Assembly: GCA_027449005.1 (NCBI GenBank)
Contig: DAIDML010000296.1
Span: forward strand, 1-7,192
Length of the DNA: 7,192 nt
Direction: 5' to 3'
From: Erysipelotrichaceae bacterium
GTDB taxonomy: Bacteria > Bacillota_I > Bacilli_A > Erysipelotrichales > Erysipelotrichaceae
Made by a program: the position numbers and the translations under genes. Below are positions 5,524 through 7,192 of the stretch, piece by piece (positions within the stretch are counted from its first letter, which is position 1; each line of letters starts with the position of its first letter). The notes beneath the pieces were generated by a model that was not told where the DNA came from, did not search any database, and saw nothing but the letters and a program-made list of their open reading frames with translations.

Positions 5524-6268
5524 TCAGCTGAATAAGCATTTTAAAGAATCCCATGTTCTTCAAGATGTATCCATAACCTTTGATCCTCATATCACTTATG
5601 CCATCATTGGTTCAAGTGGGAGTGGCAAATCAACACTGTTAAGGTGTTTGAATGGTCTAGAAACGCCAAGTTCAGGTGAAATCAAAATTGATGATATTAA
5701 CATCTTTGAGTCTAAAGACAACTTAGCAAAAGCGCGAAGTAACATGGGAATGGTATTTCAAAACTTTAATCTTTTTGAACATAAAACAGCGATTGAGAAT
5801 GTCATGTTTGCTTTGATTAAAGTGAAGAAACTAAGTCATGATGAGGCATTTAAAACTGCTTCAACAGCCTTGGATAAAGTTGGACTATCTCATCGCTACA
5901 ACAACTATCCTCATCAGTTGTCTGGTGGAGAAAAGCAACGCGTGAGCATTGCTCGTACCTTAGCAATGAGTCCTCAATTGGTTCTCTTTGATGAACCTAC
6001 CAGTGCTTTAGATCCTGAGATGACCATTGAAGTTCTAAAAGTCATTAAGAATCTTGTTAAAGATGGATTGAAATGCATTCTGGTCACCCATGAAATGAGC
6101 TTTGCGAAAGAAGTGGCTGACATGATTGTCTTCATGGATCAAGGTAAAATCCTTGAGATTACCCCAAGTGAGCAGTTCTTCACTCAACCTGTCTCAACAA
6201 GAGCAGTTCAGTTCTTAAGTCATACCCAATTTAAAGGAGAAACACAAGGAAAAAAGCATTATTCTTAA
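5510..6268 (+). CDS. Amino-acid (probable arginine) ABC importer, ATP-binding protein
   Basis: This is a 252-residue GlnQ/HisP-type ATPase. Motifs: Walker A GSSGSGKST (34-42), Q-loop Gln84, YPHQLSGGEKQR (133-144), Walker B LVLFDEP (157-163) with catalytic Glu162, SALD, and switch His194. The start is ATG 5510, overlapping the permease by 14 bases, with AAAGGAAG (5495-5502) as ribosome binding site; an earlier in-frame start at 5477 lacks support. The last dozen residues (FKGETQGKKHYS) extend beyond where this family often ends. They are encoded across the Shine-Dalgarno sequence of the next gene and across A AAA AAG (6250-6256), which is in phase for -1 frameshifting. If ribosomes slip there, a minority product would continue into the binding-protein frame for about 500 residues in total. 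Confidence 0.94.
   Translation: MIYVNQLNKHFKESHVLQDVSITFDPHITYAIIGSSGSGKSTLLRCLNGLETPSSGEIKIDDINIFESKDNLAKARSNMGMVFQNFNLFEHKTAIENVMFALIKVKKLSHDEAFKTASTALDKVGLSHRYNNYPHQLSGGEKQRVSIARTLAMSPQLVLFDEPTSALDPEMTIEVLKVIKNLVKDGLKCILVTHEMSFAKEVADMIVFMDQGKILEITPSEQFFTQPVSTRAVQFLSHTQFKGETQGKKHYS
6233..6239 (+). promoter_or_regulatory. Strong Shine-Dalgarno sequence with no start codon after it
   Basis: AAAGGAG lies inside the end of the ATPase gene. At the spacing used by the minus-strand binding protein and by the partial gene at base 65 (four bases), the next gene should start at 6244-6246, but the triplet there is ACA. The same motif ends 10 bases before A AAA AAG, the spacing of the frameshift-stimulating element in dnaX. 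Confidence 0.6.
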
Positions 6269-7011
6269 CCCTAACCCTCATCTTCATCCTTAGTGGATGT
6301 GTCCAACAAAACACCCCTGATACCATTACTATTCTTACTTCATCAGGATATCCTCCATATGAAATGATTGATGAAAATGGTAATCTTATTGGATTTGACA
6401 TTGATTTTGGTAATGCGCTTGGTGAAAAATTAGGTGTGACTGTTCAATGGGAAGACATGGATTTCGATGGTATTATTGGAGCACTCAACTCCAATCGTGG
6501 AACCATGGCGATTGCAGCCATGTCACCAGATCCTGAGCGTGATGTTGATTTCTCAAATGCATACTACATTGGTGCGGAAGAATCTCCATTCTTCGTATTA
6601 ACCCTTGCAGAGGGTGGAGTCGTTGATTCCAATGATTTAGTGGGTAAGAAGGTGGGTTCACAAATCGGTACCATTCAAGAATCCTTAATGAATAAGATTA
6701 TTACAGAATTTAACCTTACTGCTGATCCTAAGCAAAACGTATCACAACTTGTTCAAGAAGTTCTAACTGGACGTTTGGATTTTGTTTTAATTGAAGGTCC
6801 TACAGCACGTGAATATGTCTTAGAATTTCCATCACTTAAAACGTTTGAATTATCTCATCCTGAAGTGACCAAGTATGTTGAAGAAGTGGCAGGTGTGTCT
6901 GTAGCTCTTCCTCGTAATTCTGAATGGACTGAGAAAGTCAATGAAGCCATTGCAGAATTAATTGCTGATGGTACCATGGATGCACTTATCGCAAAATGGT
7001 TCACTGAGTAA
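6244..7011 (+). CDS. Amino-acid (probable arginine) ABC importer, lipoprotein substrate-binding protein; start codon missing
   Basis: The frame encodes a complete solute-binding protein (SBP_bac_3 type): a signal peptide RKKALFLTLTLIFILSGC with lipobox LSGC (Cys19 if 6244 is residue 1), GYPPYE (35-40), GFDIDFGNALGEKLG (50-64), the ERDVDFSNAYY segment with the presumed carboxylate-binding arginine, and a normal C-terminus ending AKWFTE. No ATG, GTG, TTG or CTG occurs in this frame between the stop at 6232-6234 and the ATG at 6364. Starting at 6364 would remove the signal peptide and the first strand of the ligand pocket. The coordinate 6244 is where the Shine-Dalgarno spacing predicts a start; the codon there is ACA. 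Options are a lost start (deleting TG from CACATGAGG gives exactly this sequence), a sequencing error, or -1 frameshifting from the ATPase. The rest of the gene looks intact. Confidence 0.8.
   Translation, partial: TRKKALFLTLTLIFILSGCVQQNTPDTITILTSSGYPPYEMIDENGNLIGFDIDFGNALGEKLGVTVQWEDMDFDGIIGALNSNRGTMAIAAMSPDPERDVDFSNAYYIGAEESPFFVLTLAEGGVVDSNDLVGKKVGSQIGTIQESLMNKIITEFNLTADPKQNVSQLVQEVLTGRLDFVLIEGPTAREYVLEFPSLKTFELSHPEVTKYVEEVAGVSVALPRNSEWTEKVNEAIAELIADGTMDALIAKWFTE
6250..6256 (+). other. Candidate -1 ribosomal frameshift heptamer A AAA AAG
   Basis: In the ATPase frame the codons are GGA AAA AAG, so the heptamer is in the X XXY YYZ phase. A slip back by one base enters the binding-protein frame at GCA (6256), with the ATPase stop only at 6266-6268. 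AGGAG ends 10 bases upstream. No strong hairpin follows within 10 bases, so stimulation would be incomplete. Because A-rich lipoprotein starts often encode Lys-Lys, chance occurrence is quite possible. Confidence 0.4.
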
Positions 7012-7015
7012 AATC

Positions 7016-7049
7016 AATGCATACTTCGGTATGCATTTTTTTATTTTTT
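7016..7049 (+). terminator. Rho-independent terminator of the T-box/ABC operon
   Basis: AATGCATAC (7016-7024) and GTATGCATT (7029-7037) form a 9-bp stem closed by a C(UUCG)G tetraloop, followed by T-rich sequence to 7049. It starts five bases after the binding-protein stop. Confidence 0.95.
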
Positions 7050-7192
7050 CATACCCATGATTCAAAAAAATTAAATTCTTTTTCTAGGATCTTACGACTT
7101 GACAACAAAGGTTACTTGAAAAAGTAAACTCCAGTTTGAAGAAGTCATGTCTTGATTTTGATTAGAGATGTAAGAAATCATTAAAGTGACTT

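Noticed and set aside
6265..6278. Telomere-like CCCTAA repeats
   Set aside because: Only two copies, inside the signal-peptide codons (Leu-Thr-Leu-Thr); coincidence of coding sequence.
6364..6366. ATG at 6364 as the true start of the second binding protein
   Set aside because: It would remove the signal peptide, the lipobox cysteine and the first strand of the ligand-binding domain, and no ribosome binding site precedes it.
7099..7130. TTGACA at 7099 as a promoter, with a hairpin TTACTT-GAAA-AAGTAA at 7112-7127
   Set aside because: No good -10 at 16-18 bases (TAAACT is 20 away) and no gene follows within the window; the hairpin has no T run and may be chance.
7092..7192. Open minus-strand frame that could be the C-terminal end of another gene
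   Set aside because: About 33 codons from the window edge to a TAA at 7092-7094 with no recognisable domain; too short to separate from chance, although a convergent gene sharing the 7016-7049 terminator is possible.
1..7192. Mobile elements, CRISPR arrays, toxin-antitoxin or phage genes
   Set aside because: I found no transposase, integrase, direct-repeat array or terminal inverted repeats; apart from the short edges, the window is filled by two transport operons and truB-ribF.

Overview
The window looks like chromosomal DNA of a low-GC Gram-positive bacterium (Firmicutes/Bacillota). The basis is strong AGGAGG-type ribosome binding sites, two leader RNAs typical of that phylum (a lysine riboswitch and a T-box) that both end in intrinsic terminators, lipoprotein solute-binding proteins, and a truB-ribF gene pair. 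An Erysipelotrichia-like host is a guess only. I see no mobile element, CRISPR array, rRNA or tRNA gene.

Layout. Bases 1-65 (minus) hold the first 21 codons of a secreted or membrane protein. Bases 148-2741 (minus) form one transcription unit: promoter, lysine riboswitch (L box), leader terminator, lipoprotein solute-binding protein, permease and ATPase, ending in a terminator just beyond the ATPase stop codon. The riboswitch predicts that this ABC importer carries lysine. Bases 2769-4599 (plus) hold truB (tRNA U55 pseudouridine synthase) overlapping ribF (riboflavin kinase/FAD synthetase), driven by an extended -10 promoter so close to the truB ATG that the mRNA is probably leaderless. Bases 4584-7049 (plus) form a second amino-acid ABC importer operon: promoter, T-box leader (best specifier reading CGU, arginine), permease, ATPase and lipoprotein solute-binding protein, ending in a UUCG-loop terminator. 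Bases 7050-7192 contain nothing I can assign.

How it works together. Two polar amino-acid uptake (PAAT-type) importers flank a housekeeping pair. One should be shut off when free lysine is abundant (riboswitch). The other should be turned on when a tRNA, probably tRNA-Arg, is uncharged (T-box). Both leaders act by premature transcription termination.

The most unusual point is the junction between the second ATPase and its binding protein (about 6233-6256). The binding protein has an intact lipoprotein signal sequence and a good Shine-Dalgarno sequence, but no ATG, GTG, TTG or CTG start where one is needed. At the same place the ATPase frame contains A AAA AAG in the exact phase for -1 frameshifting, 10 nt after the Shine-Dalgarno-like sequence, as in the dnaX frameshift site. 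A -1 shift would join the ATPase to the binding-protein frame. A lost start codon or a sequence error is an equally serious explanation.
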